IMG/VR virus record: IMGVR_UViG_3300037099_000042
Coordinates: 1-60,012 of that record
Length of the DNA: 60,012 nt
Reading direction: 5' to 3' (one strand)
Origin: a virus
Every line of letters starts with the position of its first letter. Position 1 is the stretch's first letter. Under the pieces are notes generated by a model that was not told the origin of the DNA, did no database searches, and saw only the letters and a list, made by a program, of their open reading frames with translations. The translations under genes and the position numbers were made by a program. Below are positions 1-7,319 of this stretch, piece by piece.

Positions 1-127
1 TAATTTGGGGGCCGTTGTCAGCCCGGAAACTGTCGTGCATACCCTTCTTCTTAAACTTCGGAAACTTAGCCCGCCCCTCGAAGACGTTTTTGAACGCCAT
101 TCCCAGATTCTTGATTGCCTGTTGCGG
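1..127. repeat. Left copy of the 127-bp terminal overlap
   Basis: These 127 bases are identical to 59886-60012. A repeat of exactly 127 bases at both ends of a contig is the usual sign of a circular sequence closed by a k-mer assembler, rather than a biological terminal repeat. The tnpB reading frame runs through the join without a break, which supports a circular genome of 59,885 bp. Confidence 0.93.
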
Positions 128-349
128 TGCGTTCTTGGTAACCTCACCCATCCATGGGAATTGTTCATCTTTGATGGCGTTCAACTGCTTGCGCAAGGCC
201 ATCTCGTTCGGCTTTCCGCCGGCTTGGTACTGGTCACGCCACTGCCCTAGCGCCCAATTCCACGCGAACCGTGCCGTGCCCGCCGCCTTGGCAAAGTGCG
301 TTGCCTGCCGGTCGTTCGGATCAAGCGCGATTTTGTGGGCAAGGATCAC
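1..349 (-). CDS. tnpB: TnpB RNA-guided nuclease of IS607-type element, N-terminal part
   Basis: N-terminal ~116 codons of a 399-residue TnpB that continues at 59885 on the circle. The start is GTG at 349, overlapping the tnpA stop in a GTGA arrangement, which implies translational coupling. The N-terminal part holds the expected TnpB features: helix-rich start, RFAWNWALGQW, and an NAPQQAIKNLGMAF helix, equivalent to the NxxLQ(Q)xLxxLxxAF region of the family. The catalytic residues are in the other part. Confidence 0.9.
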   Translation of the reverse strand, partial: MILAHKIALDPNDRQATHFAKAAGTARFAWNWALGQWRDQYQAGGKPNEMALRKQLNAIKDEQFPWMGEVTKNAPQQAIKNLGMAFKNVFEGRAKFPKFKKKGMHDSFRADNGPQI

Positions 350-984
350 GACGGGTCTTTCTCAACAGAGCTAACGGCAGCCTTTAAGCCATCGAGCAAC
401 TTCTTGTTCTTGCGGGAACGCGAGCCGTACAGGCGTGCCGAGAATACGGTGATGATCTCAAGAACGTCTTTGGCCAGATCTTCCTCGAACGTGGCGTCCT
501 CACCCTTGTTGACGATAACGACTTCGACGTTTTTCGCTTCACAAATCGCAAAAACAAGTTCTGCACCGAATCGCAGTAATCTGTCTTTATGGAGCACCAC
601 AAGACGCCCGACTTTATCGTCGAGAATTGCCCGAAGCAAAAGCCGCAAGCCTTTCTTATGGTAGTTCATCCCCGAACCGAGGTCTGACACGATTTCAAAC
701 GTCCAGCCTTGAGATGCGCAGTAAGCCTCCAACACCTGCCTTTGCCTTTCAAGATCGTCTTTCTGATCATGGCTCGACACCCGAGCGTAGGCAATGGTCT
801 TCCTGTCGGCTGGATCGTTGCCTCGGAACATCTCCGGACGCAACCGCGCCAAGTCATATCGCCGCTGGCCTCCCGATGTCCGTTCATCTGGTTTGAGGCG
901 CCCCTCGGCTTCCCAGCGGCGCAACGTCTGCACCGAGACTCCAAGGGCGTCCGCCGCCTCACCTATCGTCACTAATCTGCTCAT
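346..984 (-). CDS. tnpA: IS607-family serine recombinase (transposase TnpA)
   Basis: A 212-residue protein with an N-terminal MerR-like helix-turn-helix (TIGEAADALGVSVQTLRRWEAEGR) and a resolvase-type catalytic domain (YARVSSHDQKDDLERQ, with the nucleophile Ser in ARVSS). This order, DNA-binding domain first, is the mark of IS607 transposases and not of phage integrases. Start at ATG 984 chosen because the family begins at this helix-turn-helix. The frame is open upstream and continuous with the interrupted KilA-N gene, so a 264-residue KilA-N/TnpA fusion starting at 1140 is also possible. It overlaps tnpB by GTGA. Confidence 0.92.
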   Translation of the reverse strand: MSRLVTIGEAADALGVSVQTLRRWEAEGRLKPDERTSGGQRRYDLARLRPEMFRGNDPADRKTIAYARVSSHDQKDDLERQRQVLEAYCASQGWTFEIVSDLGSGMNYHKKGLRLLLRAILDDKVGRLVVLHKDRLLRFGAELVFAICEAKNVEVVIVNKGEDATFEEDLAKDVLEIITVFSARLYGSRSRKNKKLLDGLKAAVSSVEKDPS

Positions 985-1037
985 TTCGGTAATGTATGAG
1001 CATGTTTGCGCAATGTCAATGCACTCTGTTAAAAACC

Positions 1038-1140
1038 CATTAGCTTGGCACATGGCGGTTGCATCCATATAGCCGTCGGCTCGGCGCTGGGAAATATTGG
1101 TCCCGTTGAACTGACGGATGGTAAGGTTGGTTCCGGTCAT
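1038..1140 (-). pseudogene. KilA-N antirepressor, 5' fragment (interrupted by IS607-type element)
   Basis: The first 34 codons (IRQFNGTNISQRRADGY..DATAMCQAN) match the start of the KilA-N DNA-binding domain, found in phage antirepressors such as P1 KilA. The coding sequence is cut after AATG at 1038 by the IS607-type element and resumes at 59030. The rejoined reading gives ..CQANGASLEERRLSSTNAF.., a normal KilA-N domain. RBS CGGAGA lies just upstream, at the end of a conserved leader (1141-1321). Confidence 0.85.
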
Positions 1141-1321
1141 TTTTTGTCTCCGTCGGGCAGGCGCTGGAAATCACCCTGCGCGACCATAGGGGAGCCGAAT
1201 TAACGACCACCTGCCCGACGGGTCTCTAAAACTCGGCAAACTGGTGGTCACGCTTACGTTCGGTTTCCAGTCGAACGGCCCCCGTATACCACACTTTGCC
1301 CCCTCGGAAAACACCTATCCC
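1141..1321 (-). promoter_or_regulatory. Conserved structured leader of the KilA-N gene
   Basis: About 180 nt between the primase stop codon and the KilA-N start. It shares with the Bro-N leader (56066-56243) the block GGGATAGGTGTTTTCCGAGG at the 5' end, GTGTGGTAT, GACCACCAGTTT followed later by GGTGGTCG, and CGGAGAC-AAA just before ATG. GACCACC can pair with GGTGGTC, and CGTTCG with CGAACG. Conservation with compensating inner bases suggests an RNA that controls translation or elongation. No known class is recognised. The start of the block overlaps the primase stop codon. Confidence 0.7.
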
Positions 1322-4017
1322 TTCAGCACCAGCGAGATCGGTATCCCGATTCCCTTCTTCGTAGCGTGCCCAAACCGCATGGTCTTACCAGGTGACTGCG
1401 CCCCAGGAGTCTGTAATAACGTGCTAGGCCACGAAGTCCCCCACGGTGATTTTTCGAATAACCTATCAATTGATGCATGAGGTTTTGCCAGCCACAGAAA
1501 AACAGCGTCGGTCTTAATCCCAGACTGCAACAAAATAGCCCGTGACTGTTCCTTACCGGGATCGTATATCTCATTGTCAGCCAAACCTAGCGAACACGCG
1601 ATGACATTGATTATCGGCATGTCAATCGTTGCCCCGGATTTTGGGACTTTGACCATCTGTTCAAGCAAATGATTCAGTGCTTTTTCATGATCCGGAACCG
1701 TTTCCGTCCGCGCCACCGCATCGGCCACCCACGAGCGGTCCTGAATAAATGCCCGCGCCTCATCGATCCCCACGATCCGGGTGTGATGCAGGGCCGCATA
1801 GCCAGCCAGCGCCGCGCCGATCGTGTCTCCCTGCCGGCGGCTGCCGTAGACCTCTGCAACGGCCTGTGCATAGGTCTCGGCGTTGTCCCGGATTGTCCTG
1901 AGCATCCCCATCGTCCTTGACAGCAGACAGCCAGCGTACTCCCTCGTCACCACCGCAGCGACCTCGGCACTGAGCTTCCGGAATCGCTCTGCCCGTGCAA
2001 ATTTTCCCTCTTCCGACAGATCGGCGACGGTAGGCAGCTTGATTGATATCGTCCTAGACTCATCGGCGGCCTGTGTGAGGCCAAGGTTGATTGACGAAAA
2101 GAAAAACGATGAACGAATACTATACCGTTTCGATCCGCCCGTTGCAGTCCCTTTGATAATCGCCGATCCATCCTCGGAATACGCCTGTCGCGCCAGATCG
2201 AGAATGAATTGCATCCTATCCCGATCTCGTTCCGACTGCGTTTCAGCCTCGTCGAATAGAATCGGCCGGCCATCTGAGCCGAGTTCCCCGCGGATCCCGG
2301 CCTCGGTGGTTTTCGATCCAACGCGGAGTGCGATATGCGAAAGCAACGGCCCGACGATGTTGTCGATAATCCAGGTTTTTCCGGACCCCGCCGACCCCGA
2401 GAGCCAGAGGTGCGGCCTCTGTCTCAGCGCCGCACAAACCGGCGCGATTACCAGCCAGCCTGCGAACAGCACGGCCATATCAGACGTCTCGAACGTGATC
2501 ATCGCGCAGAGATCGGCCAGCCGTTTCGCCGCGTGATTTTTCAACGGCTCGCCGTCCGGAACCGCCATTTTCCGGCCGCGCTCATAGACCTGGTCAGAAT
2601 CGGGCAGCAGCAACGGCGAGCGCACGCCGTCCACGATTAGCTCGTGCCCAAGGTGCAGTACAGCCCGGCCGGCATCAAACCAACATCCGCGACCACGCAG
2701 GCGGTCGGGATCGTAAATGCCGAATGATTTACAGGCAGATCGCAGGGAATCGGCGGCCTGTTTCCAGTAGACGCCCTTCTCCCCCATAAACCGAGTGCGT
2801 TCCCAATACTGCGCAGCGGACGCCAGGTGGCACAGCATCGCCTCGGTGTGTTTCTCGGCCGCGATATCCTCGACCTGACCGGTCTCCTGGCTCAGGTAGT
2901 AATAGACCCCATGATCGTACCCGAGCGGGATTGGCGCCAGGTCGGCGTGACGCTGCAACGCGGATGCCGCTGGCCGGGACCCCGGCTCGGCGGACGGCTC
3001 CGGGATGATCTCGTGGATTTCCCCCGTCTCATGGTCATAGTCGCAGTCATCGCGCGGCGGCTGGTTCTCCCATGATTCCTGCCGCGATGGCCGCTGCGTC
3101 GGTTCCGGTATCTGCCTCGGTTGCGCGATCCCGGCACGTAGTCCTGAGTTCAGCGTCGCCTCGATCTCGGGCACCGACAGTCCGGCATCGGACGCCGCAG
3201 CCGTGAGTGCCGACCGCACCAGGCTCTCGGTCAGGAACCCGGCACCGACCAGCGACCCGAGCGCCAGCGCCGCGTTGTTCAGCGTGATATTCCTGACGCC
3301 CTCGCGTGCCGACCGAACCGCTGACACCTCGCCATCGAACGCCGCCGCGGCGTACCTGATCGCATGACCCACCCCAGATGGCGCTGCGGAGGGTCGCTGC
3401 TGTGTATCTGGGGTGGGGGCCGGTTTGGCCCCGCACACGACATCGAGCAGCCATGCCGGCGCATCGGCGAGGGGAAGATCGTTGTCCCAGGCGTAGACGC
3501 CCCCCGACCAGTGGTTGGCCGGCGCGATGACGATGTATCCGCCGTCTCCCCTGACATCGAGGCCAGGGCCGAGCTTACGGCAGGAGTTCGGCACGCGCGC
3601 GGTAGCCGGCCACCGAAACAGGTAATGCCGTCCTCCTGACCCGGTGGTCGCCGTCAGCGTCGCCGGCAACGGACCATGCTCGGCCTCCAGCGCACCGAGC
3701 GTCGCGAGGCCGTCCGCGCCATCGACATCGAGCACCCAGAACTTGGACTCCGGCCCGGTGCGGGCGGCCCAGTTCGTGCCTGGCCACCGCGCGTCCCAAG
3801 CCGAGATCACCGACGGTTCGGCGCTGGCGTCCTTGAGGCCGTTCTTAGTGCGCGGGTGTTTTCCGGGGCTGCCGTTCGGTTTCCCCGATGCCGTCCGCTC
3901 CCAACACGTCGGTTTTTCGCACGAGCACGAGCCAGATGGCGTGATGGTATGAACGGGGAAGCGAAGCCAGGTCGCTGTCAGGTCGGGTGCGTGATGGGGG
4001 GGTATATAGCCCATCAT
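1315..4017 (-). CDS. Bifunctional primase-polymerase / helicase
   Basis: A 900-residue replication protein. The N-terminal third resembles the PrimPol domain: GKHPRTKNGLKDAS, the metal-binding VLDVDG, and SGGRHYLFRWP with the catalytic His. The C-terminal half holds a P-loop, SGSAGSGKTW, a Walker B-like LFDEAE, and the general form of DUF927/DUF3987-type helicases. It probably primes and unwinds phage DNA. The start ATG 4017 overlaps the stop of the gene before it (ATGA), preferred over a start 75 bases upstream that would read through that gene. It ends at the KilA-N leader. Confidence 0.85.
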   Translation of the reverse strand: MMGYIPPHHAPDLTATWLRFPVHTITPSGSCSCEKPTCWERTASGKPNGSPGKHPRTKNGLKDASAEPSVISAWDARWPGTNWAARTGPESKFWVLDVDGADGLATLGALEAEHGPLPATLTATTGSGGRHYLFRWPATARVPNSCRKLGPGLDVRGDGGYIVIAPANHWSGGVYAWDNDLPLADAPAWLLDVVCGAKPAPTPDTQQRPSAAPSGVGHAIRYAAAAFDGEVSAVRSAREGVRNITLNNAALALGSLVGAGFLTESLVRSALTAAASDAGLSVPEIEATLNSGLRAGIAQPRQIPEPTQRPSRQESWENQPPRDDCDYDHETGEIHEIIPEPSAEPGSRPAASALQRHADLAPIPLGYDHGVYYYLSQETGQVEDIAAEKHTEAMLCHLASAAQYWERTRFMGEKGVYWKQAADSLRSACKSFGIYDPDRLRGRGCWFDAGRAVLHLGHELIVDGVRSPLLLPDSDQVYERGRKMAVPDGEPLKNHAAKRLADLCAMITFETSDMAVLFAGWLVIAPVCAALRQRPHLWLSGSAGSGKTWIIDNIVGPLLSHIALRVGSKTTEAGIRGELGSDGRPILFDEAETQSERDRDRMQFILDLARQAYSEDGSAIIKGTATGGSKRYSIRSSFFFSSINLGLTQAADESRTISIKLPTVADLSEEGKFARAERFRKLSAEVAAVVTREYAGCLLSRTMGMLRTIRDNAETYAQAVAEVYGSRRQGDTIGAALAGYAALHHTRIVGIDEARAFIQDRSWVADAVARTETVPDHEKALNHLLEQMVKVPKSGATIDMPIINVIACSLGLADNEIYDPGKEQSRAILLQSGIKTDAVFLWLAKPHASIDRLFEKSPWGTSWPSTLLQTPGAQSPGKTMRFGHATKKGIGIPISLVLKG

Positions 4018-4292
4018 TCGATTCCGGCTGCGGATTTTACCAGCGGGACGACGGCAGCATAAAAGCGGTCGGCGGTATCGCGATCTCCCCAATCAAGGAT
4101 ATTCTGGTATTTCCGTTCGCCGTTCTGGGTGTATTCCTTTGACGGAAAAGCGATCCAGTCCCGTCCATTGGTAATGTGCCACATGCACCCTTTAATAATC
4201 AGGTTCATAGCCCGAAATTTCAGGTCGAATGTTCCTTGAAGTGTGTTTTTGTTGATGGGACGATAATTCGAGATTATGATCTTCGGTTCCAT
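4014..4292 (-). CDS. Hypothetical protein upstream of the primase
   Basis: 92 residues, soluble, with a central NGRDWIAFPSKEY and a closing stretch that ends at the primase start with an ATGA overlap. The pattern of a short protein with 'xWIAFPxK' resembles small phage or plasmid proteins that may bind DNA, but I do not recognise the family. The start ATG 4292 overlaps the stop of the gene fragment before it (TAATG). Its codon use is less GC-rich than its neighbours. Confidence 0.75.
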   Translation of the reverse strand: MEPKIIISNYRPINKNTLQGTFDLKFRAMNLIIKGCMWHITNGRDWIAFPSKEYTQNGERKYQNILDWGDRDTADRFYAAVVPLVKSAAGIE

Positions 4293-4373
4293 TATTGATA
4301 CTCCTCATCAACGAAAATCGTTTTTCTGTGTTCTACTTCGTTTTCGTACTCAAGATTCTCCCATATGTGAGAA
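4292..4373 (-). pseudogene. 3' piece of a small gene possibly split by a tnpB element
   Basis: Reads SHIWENLEYENEVEHRK and FVDEEYQ to a stop that overlaps the next ATG. There is no start codon of its own. The matching 5' piece is at 5654-5700. Joining them by removing 4374-5653 gives one 42-residue frame beginning MYSPIYNALFIDHLASS. The reconstruction is suggestive only, because the product is not recognised. Confidence 0.4.
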
Positions 4374-5653
4374 GTCAACCACTCGGCCCTAAAGGGCCGA
4401 GCTTGTGAGCAGGGATCACGCGACATGCGCAACCTCTCCCACGATATGCGCGTTGACGGTGCGCACGCCGGAGCCAGTCTTGCCAGCTTCGGCTTGGTAC
4501 TTCCATGCGATATTCCGGGAAGCGTTGAGATCGGCGTTGGCCTCATAGCCGCAGGACCGGCACTTGAACACAGACTGACTTCGCCTGTTGCTCCGGGACG
4601 TGTGCCCGCACTTGCAACACCGCTGGCTCGTCTTGCTCGGGTCAACGGCGACGACCTTATGGCCGGCACCCTCGCCCTTGTATTCGAGGAAGCTGCGGAA
4701 CTGCTCGTAGCTCCAAGAGTGATGGCGCCGGCGTTGTGCGGTGCCACGCTGCTTGGTGCGGCTTCGGATACCCTTGAGGTTCTCAATCACGATCACGCTA
4801 CCCGGTGCCGCGTTCTCAACAATCCTCTTGCTGAGAACGTGGTCGCAATCCCGGCGGAAACGTCCACGACGGCGAGCGATCTTCTTCAAGTGTCGCTTTG
4901 CCGACTTGGTGCCTTTAGCCTGGAGCTTGCGATTGAGCCGGAAGTACCTCTGTTCAATCTCCTTCCAGCGCCGTTCCCCAAGAAATTGGGGCTTGGACGT
5001 AACTGCTGGTCTGTTAATCCCGAGATCGACGCCGATAACGCTACCGCTGGCGACAAACGCGGGGGTTGGAATAGTCAGGACGACATGAAGCCACCACCCG
5101 GACCGGCTGCGCACGAGGTCGGCGATGTCGAAGCCGCTGGCATGGTTGATCAACGCTTGAGCTTGGTCGTAGGCACGGAACGGCAGCTTGATCCGGCCGG
5201 CGACAGTGGACAGGCCAACAACGGCAACTTCCATACGGTAGGACCGCGCGTCATAACGGATGGTGCTATTGCGTGCGGTTGGGACCGATACTGTCTCGCC
5301 CTTCTTCTCAAGGGCTATGGCCGACCGGAGTGCCTCGGTCGCCTTGGTGCGGGCCGAGATCACCAGTTGCGACGGCAGCGTCGGGTGTGCTGCCCTCAAG
5401 GCGTAGTAGGTGGCGTTGTGCAGCGTGACGCCGTTCTTCTCGCGCGTCGGCCAGCCATGCTCGGCGACGGCGTTGAAGCACGCTCGCGACTGCTCGGCCG
5501 TGTCTGCCAGGATCGCGTCCTGTTCGGCCGTTGTCTTGAGCTTGAGGCGGATTGTGCGTTGCATGGATCATATATACATGCTAGGTTCATGTTTGTCAAC
5601 GGCCATGCGCGGAATGGCACGCAATTCCTCCCCGCCCTAAAGGGCCGGGTTTC
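4374..5653 (-). mobile_element. Solo tnpB element A (IS200/IS605-like ends, no tnpA)
   Basis: About 1,280 bp. The left end near 5653 carries the hairpin CCCGGCCCTTTAGGGCGGG and the right end near 4374 carries CTCGGCCCTTTAGGGCCGAG followed by TGGTTGAC. Nearly the same two hairpins bound element B (8243-9535), so both belong to one family, probably moved in trans by a Y1 transposase. The edges are estimated from the shared ends. The next bases on the tnpB strand, TTCTCACATATGGGAG, would be the guide. Confidence 0.75.
4416..5564 (-). CDS. tnpB: TnpB RNA-guided nuclease of solo element A
   Basis: 382 residues with a complete RuvC set: D180 in VIGVDLGINRP, E261 in VIVIENLKG and D345 in ADLNASRNI, and a zinc motif CCKCG...CRSCG. 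The length is typical for TnpB. No tnpA is adjacent, so the element would depend on another transposase for movement. It is a different lineage from the other four TnpBs in the window, as the sequence around the motifs shows. It separates the VRR-NUC gene from a small gene ahead of the primase. Confidence 0.93.
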   Translation of the reverse strand: MQRTIRLKLKTTAEQDAILADTAEQSRACFNAVAEHGWPTREKNGVTLHNATYYALRAAHPTLPSQLVISARTKATEALRSAIALEKKGETVSVPTARNSTIRYDARSYRMEVAVVGLSTVAGRIKLPFRAYDQAQALINHASGFDIADLVRSRSGWWLHVVLTIPTPAFVASGSVIGVDLGINRPAVTSKPQFLGERRWKEIEQRYFRLNRKLQAKGTKSAKRHLKKIARRRGRFRRDCDHVLSKRIVENAAPGSVIVIENLKGIRSRTKQRGTAQRRRHHSWSYEQFRSFLEYKGEGAGHKVVAVDPSKTSQRCCKCGHTSRSNRRSQSVFKCRSCGYEANADLNASRNIAWKYQAEAGKTGSGVRTVNAHIVGEVAHVA

Positions 5654-5700
5654 CTTGCGAGGTGATCAATGAATAGGGCATTGTAAATAGGCGAATACAT
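5654..5700 (-). pseudogene. 5' piece of a small gene possibly split by solo tnpB element A
   Basis: Starts ATG at 5700, seven bases after the VRR-NUC stop, and reads MYSPIYNALFIDHLA up to the element's left end. The second piece is at 4292-4373. The reconstructed protein would be 42 residues. The reconstruction relies on placing the edge after AAG at 5654. Confidence 0.35.
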
Positions 5701-5706
5701 GGCTCA

Positions 5707-6015
5707 TCAATCTATCTCCCTAACTGCGCAGACGGCTTCATCGACCGACCGCACCACGACGTATTTCCCGCCTGCCCGCTCGAATGCGGCCTGATAGGCG
5801 CGTTGCTGCGCCGATTGCCGGCCCGTCTCGGTTTTGACCTCAATCTCAATCGCTCGGCCCTGATACACCACGGCGATATCGCCCTCTCCGGGCGTGCCGA
5901 ACCGAATGACCCCGGTCGGCGTTTTCGCCACCCCGACGTTCTGGCGCTTGACCAGCGTCCCGGGGATGGCCGAAACGGCGATCAGGCACGCGCGCATGAG
6001 TTCTGTCTCGCTCAC
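5707..6015 (-). CDS. VRR-NUC domain nuclease
   Basis: 102 residues. The core FGTPGEGDIAVVYQGRAIEI followed by EVKTETGRQSAQQRAY shows the VRR-NUC (PD-(D/E)XK) pattern GxxD...ExK...Q. Stand-alone phage VRR-NUC proteins cut branched DNA such as Holliday junctions. The GTG start at 6015 overlaps the stop of the helicase gene (GTGA), pointing to coupled translation with it. It probably resolves recombination or replication intermediates. Confidence 0.88.
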   Translation of the reverse strand: MSETELMRACLIAVSAIPGTLVKRQNVGVAKTPTGVIRFGTPGEGDIAVVYQGRAIEIEVKTETGRQSAQQRAYQAAFERAGGKYVVVRSVDEAVCAVREID

Positions 6016-7319
6016 GAAACCACCACGAGATGTTCGCTTGGCCTGGACGCAGCCACGTACAGTAGTTTCAACATTTCGACGCGGTTCCGGTTCTTGCAAA
6101 TATCCACCAAGTCCAGAAAAACCGTTCCAAACGTACTGCCTTGCGACCTATGAACCGTCATCGCATAAACCGGCTGCACGTTTGCATATAACTCTGAGAA
6201 CCAATAAAAAAACGGCCAATACATCCGCTCCTGACGTGCGATGATTTTAACGTCTTCGCACGCATGCGCGAATTTCTCCGCATCGTCTTCATGAATGACG
6301 TTCACAATCCCAGAGATGTCCTCGGATTCCATAAACAGTTCATGAACCGTGAAATTAGGCAACTCTATATCAGGCAACAGAATATCGTGCGGGATTTCAA
6401 TCGACGGCGCATGTAGTCCAGTCCGTATTGATGTAATCACAGCTTCTTCGTCGGTATTAAACAGAATTTTGCTCTTGCCCATCGACATGACGAATGCGGG
6501 CTTGCGGAATAGCAGTCGCTCTCCGACAATAAATCGGTCGGCACTCGGTCCATAGATTTCCTTGCGGACCATGGTGTTGATATTCTCGACGGCGCGGTTA
6601 GTCCAGGCCAAATATCGGAACTGATTGTTATCGTAGCGAAACGCTTCGGACTTGAAACCTTTTAATATCCATTCCCGCGAATTGCCATTAGGCCGATAAA
6701 TCCCAGTTTTGTCCTTGCCTTTTGCCGGGGCGAACACCGACATATCCGGCTTCTCCGCTTCGATCTGTCCACGAAGGGCCGCCGTCAGAGCCATGACCGG
6801 GTTATCGTCTCGCTGGCGCATGATTGCTGACAGGGTGGCTTTTTCTTTAACCTGGAAGGTCTCGGATAGCGTTTCTCCCACTGGTGGTAATTGTTTCGGG
6901 TCACCCACGTAAATAACGCATTTATTCCGCAAATGACGTTGCAGATACACCATGAGTTCAGAGCTAACCATACTACATTCGTCAATTACGATGACGCGAT
7001 ATGCTCCGGAACCGTCTTCGCCTTGTTTCCTCAGGCTACGCTTTTCATTGGAATTACTCGGACGAATTCCCATGAGTTTGTAGATCGTCATGCAATCGCA
7101 GGATAACCCTGCGGCAATTGCTTTCTCGCGTAGAACCTTGATGGCCTTGTTTGTCGGCGCGGTCATCGCGATTTCTGCGCCGAACTGGCGCGCGAACTCG
7201 ACGACAGTGACCGTCTTGCCACAACCGGCAAAACCCTCCAGCACGCACTGGCGATTGGCTGTAGCTACCGAGTTCAGTACGCCGAGAACGGCGCGCTGAT
7301 CGTGCGTGAGGGTGATCAT
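6012..7319 (-). CDS. SF1B helicase, Dda/RecD-like
   Basis: 435 residues. Walker A is EGFAGCGKTVTV near residue 30, followed by TAPTNKA (motif Ia) and VIVIDECSM (Walker B). The YVGDPKQLPPVGE motif III and a C-terminal AMTVHRSQGSTFGTV motif V complete a RecD/Dda-type 5'-3' helicase. Dda works with phage replication to remove proteins and start forks. The start codon overlaps the stop of the HNH gene (ATGA) and its own stop overlaps VRR-NUC, so the three form a tight operon. Confidence 0.92.
   Translation of the reverse strand: MITLTHDQRAVLGVLNSVATANRQCVLEGFAGCGKTVTVVEFARQFGAEIAMTAPTNKAIKVLREKAIAAGLSCDCMTIYKLMGIRPSNSNEKRSLRKQGEDGSGAYRVIVIDECSMVSSELMVYLQRHLRNKCVIYVGDPKQLPPVGETLSETFQVKEKATLSAIMRQRDDNPVMALTAALRGQIEAEKPDMSVFAPAKGKDKTGIYRPNGNSREWILKGFKSEAFRYDNNQFRYLAWTNRAVENINTMVRKEIYGPSADRFIVGERLLFRKPAFVMSMGKSKILFNTDEEAVITSIRTGLHAPSIEIPHDILLPDIELPNFTVHELFMESEDISGIVNVIHEDDAEKFAHACEDVKIIARQERMYWPFFYWFSELYANVQPVYAMTVHRSQGSTFGTVFLDLVDICKNRNRVEMLKLLYVAASRPSEHLVVVS

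Larger units (their letters stand above)
1..1037 (-). mobile_element. IS607-type element, part 1 (tnpA and 5' part of tnpB)
   Basis: With 59031-60012 this forms one element of about 1,892 bp on the circle, carrying a serine recombinase (tnpA) followed by tnpB. The outer edge at 1037/1038 is inferred because excision between two G residues (AATG^GAGCAAG on the gene strand) rejoins the KilA-N reading frame exactly. IS607-family elements are known to insert between two Gs without a target duplication, so the inferred edge fits the family. Confidence 0.85.

Noticed and set aside
1-127. Terminal repeat as a biological packaging repeat
   Set aside because: The length is exactly 127, a common k-mer size, it lies inside a coding gene, and the gene reads through the join.
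346-984. Serine recombinase as the phage integrase
   Set aside because: Its MerR-like domain precedes the catalytic domain and it overlaps a tnpB gene, which defines an IS607 transposase rather than a phage integrase.
1038-1140. KilA-N/TnpA 264-residue fusion as a designed protein
   Set aside because: The fusion arises from the insertion; the IS607 transposase has its own ATG at the usual position, though read-through expression cannot be excluded.
4425-5672. Long forward frame opposite tnpB of element A
   Set aside because: Antisense shadow of a high-GC gene with intact RuvC motifs on the other strand.
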